From Paracoccus methylovorus (lineage in GTDB: Bacteria; Pseudomonadota; Alphaproteobacteria; Rhodobacterales; Rhodobacteraceae), in assembly GCF_016919705.1 (NCBI RefSeq), contig NZ_CP070369.1, forward strand, positions 1 through 64,000: a DNA stretch of 64,000 nt, read 5' to 3'. A program made the translations under genes and the position numbers. This document shows positions 63,550 through 64,000 of this stretch, in pieces. The notes beneath the pieces were generated by a model that saw only the letters and a list, made by a program, of their open reading frames with translations, searched no databases and was not told the DNA's origin. The first letter of the stretch is position 1. The number at the start of each line of letters is the position of its first letter.

Positions 63550-64000
63550 GCCGGGCGCTGCTGATCGGTGGAACCGGCTTTATCGGCCAGCGCGTCGCCA
63601 AGGCGCTGCTTGCGCAAGGGGTGGTGCCGCGCATTCTGGACCTGCCCGCCGCCATCGACCGTGTCGCCATGCCCGAGGGTTGCGAGATGGTTCCCGGCGA
63701 CGTGATCGACGCCGCCAGCCTTGCCGAGGCCGCGCGCGATTGTTCGGGCATCGTCCATCTGGCAGGCATCATGACCGTGGATTGCGCCCGCGACCCCGAG
63801 CGCGCGTTTCGCATCAACGTCATGGGCAGCCTCAACGTGTTCGAACTGGCGCGCGGGGCAGGGCTGCCGGTGGCCTATCTCAGCACGGCGGGGGTCTTTG
63901 GTCCGCAAAGCGCGACCCAGCCGTTGCCGATGACGCTTTACGGCGTGACCAAGCTGGCGGTCGAGGGGATCGCCCGCGTCTATGCGACGGACCACGGCGT
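63546..64000 (+). CDS. NAD(P)-dependent epimerase/dehydratase (3' end beyond window)
   Basis: First 151 residues of an extended SDR. ALLIGGTGFIGQRVAKALLA is the nucleotide-binding site; then IVHLAGIMTVDCARDPERAF, INVMGSLNVFELARGAGLPV, YLSTAGVFG, and the catalytic TLYGVTKLAVE (YxxxK). An in-frame ATG at 63510 could add 12 residues. Divergent from the KstD-like gene; both may be part of a catabolic locus that continues to the right. Confidence 0.88.
   Translation, partial: MSRALLIGGTGFIGQRVAKALLAQGVVPRILDLPAAIDRVAMPEGCEMVPGDVIDAASLAEAARDCSGIVHLAGIMTVDCARDPERAFRINVMGSLNVFELARGAGLPVAYLSTAGVFGPQSATQPLPMTLYGVTKLAVEGIARVYATDHG

Noticed and set aside
1-64000. CRISPR arrays, tRNA or rRNA genes
   Set aside because: No regularly spaced direct repeats and no tRNA or rRNA-like sequences were seen on either strand.

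Overview
The window is GC-rich DNA with alphaproteobacterial gene content. The divergent parAB/rep pair, the urtABCDE set, bioMNY, nnrS and the style of the type VI genes suggest Rhodobacterales, most likely a Paracoccus-like organism; this is inference. A partition pair facing a Rep_3-type initiator at the left end suggests the DNA belongs to a plasmid or chromid, or to an integrated one.

Layout. 1-4007: parB (cut by the window edge) and parA on the minus strand, an origin-like intergenic region with a perfect DnaA box, a rep gene on the plus strand, then a Phd/VapC-type toxin-antitoxin pair. 4008-6725: a scrapyard with repeated 9-mers, a frameshifted alpha/beta hydrolase, small gene fragments, an IS110-type transposase remnant and a membrane-protein tail. 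6726-12698: a complete urea/short-amide ABC transporter operon, urtABCDE. 12760-15701: a 5'-truncated DJ-1/PfpI gene and four small stand-alone enzymes or folds (SRPBCC, VOC/PhnB-like, SnoaL-like, ABM monooxygenase).

15676-25025 (minus strand): a compact operon of an OmpA-family protein, a TpsB transporter, a giant TpsA exoprotein with GLUG and MBG repeats, and an exported caspase-like protease with Sel1 repeats. The last three genes overlap one another.

25143-57802: a complete type VI secretion (T6SS) locus. On the plus strand are a PP2C phosphatase, a TagX-like M15 peptidase, a protein with a DotU-like head and IcmF-like tail, and VgrG. On the minus strand, in transcription order, are ppkA, tssA, tssB, tssC, hcp, tssE, tssF, tssG, the FHA gene tagH, tssJ, tssK, tssL (OmpA-tailed), tssM and tagF. 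On the plus strand again are clpV and an effector-delivery module (DUF2169, a degenerate ketoacyl-synthase fold, a PAAR-like DUF4150 effector, a putative immunity protein). Two small minus-strand genes close the locus: a short TIGR02270-like protein and a DUF6484 protein that looks like a miniature VgrG tip. The kinase, phosphatase and FHA genes suggest control by threonine phosphorylation.

57926-64000: a small Sel1 protein, NnrS, the biotin transporter BioMNY, an FAD-dependent dehydrogenase of the 3-ketosteroid-dehydrogenase type and, divergently, the start of an NAD-dependent epimerase.

The most interesting points are the miniature VgrG-like tip, the DotU-IcmF composite, the Cys/His-rich C-terminal effector domain with its immunity candidate, and the two-partner secretion operon that carries its own caspase-like protease.
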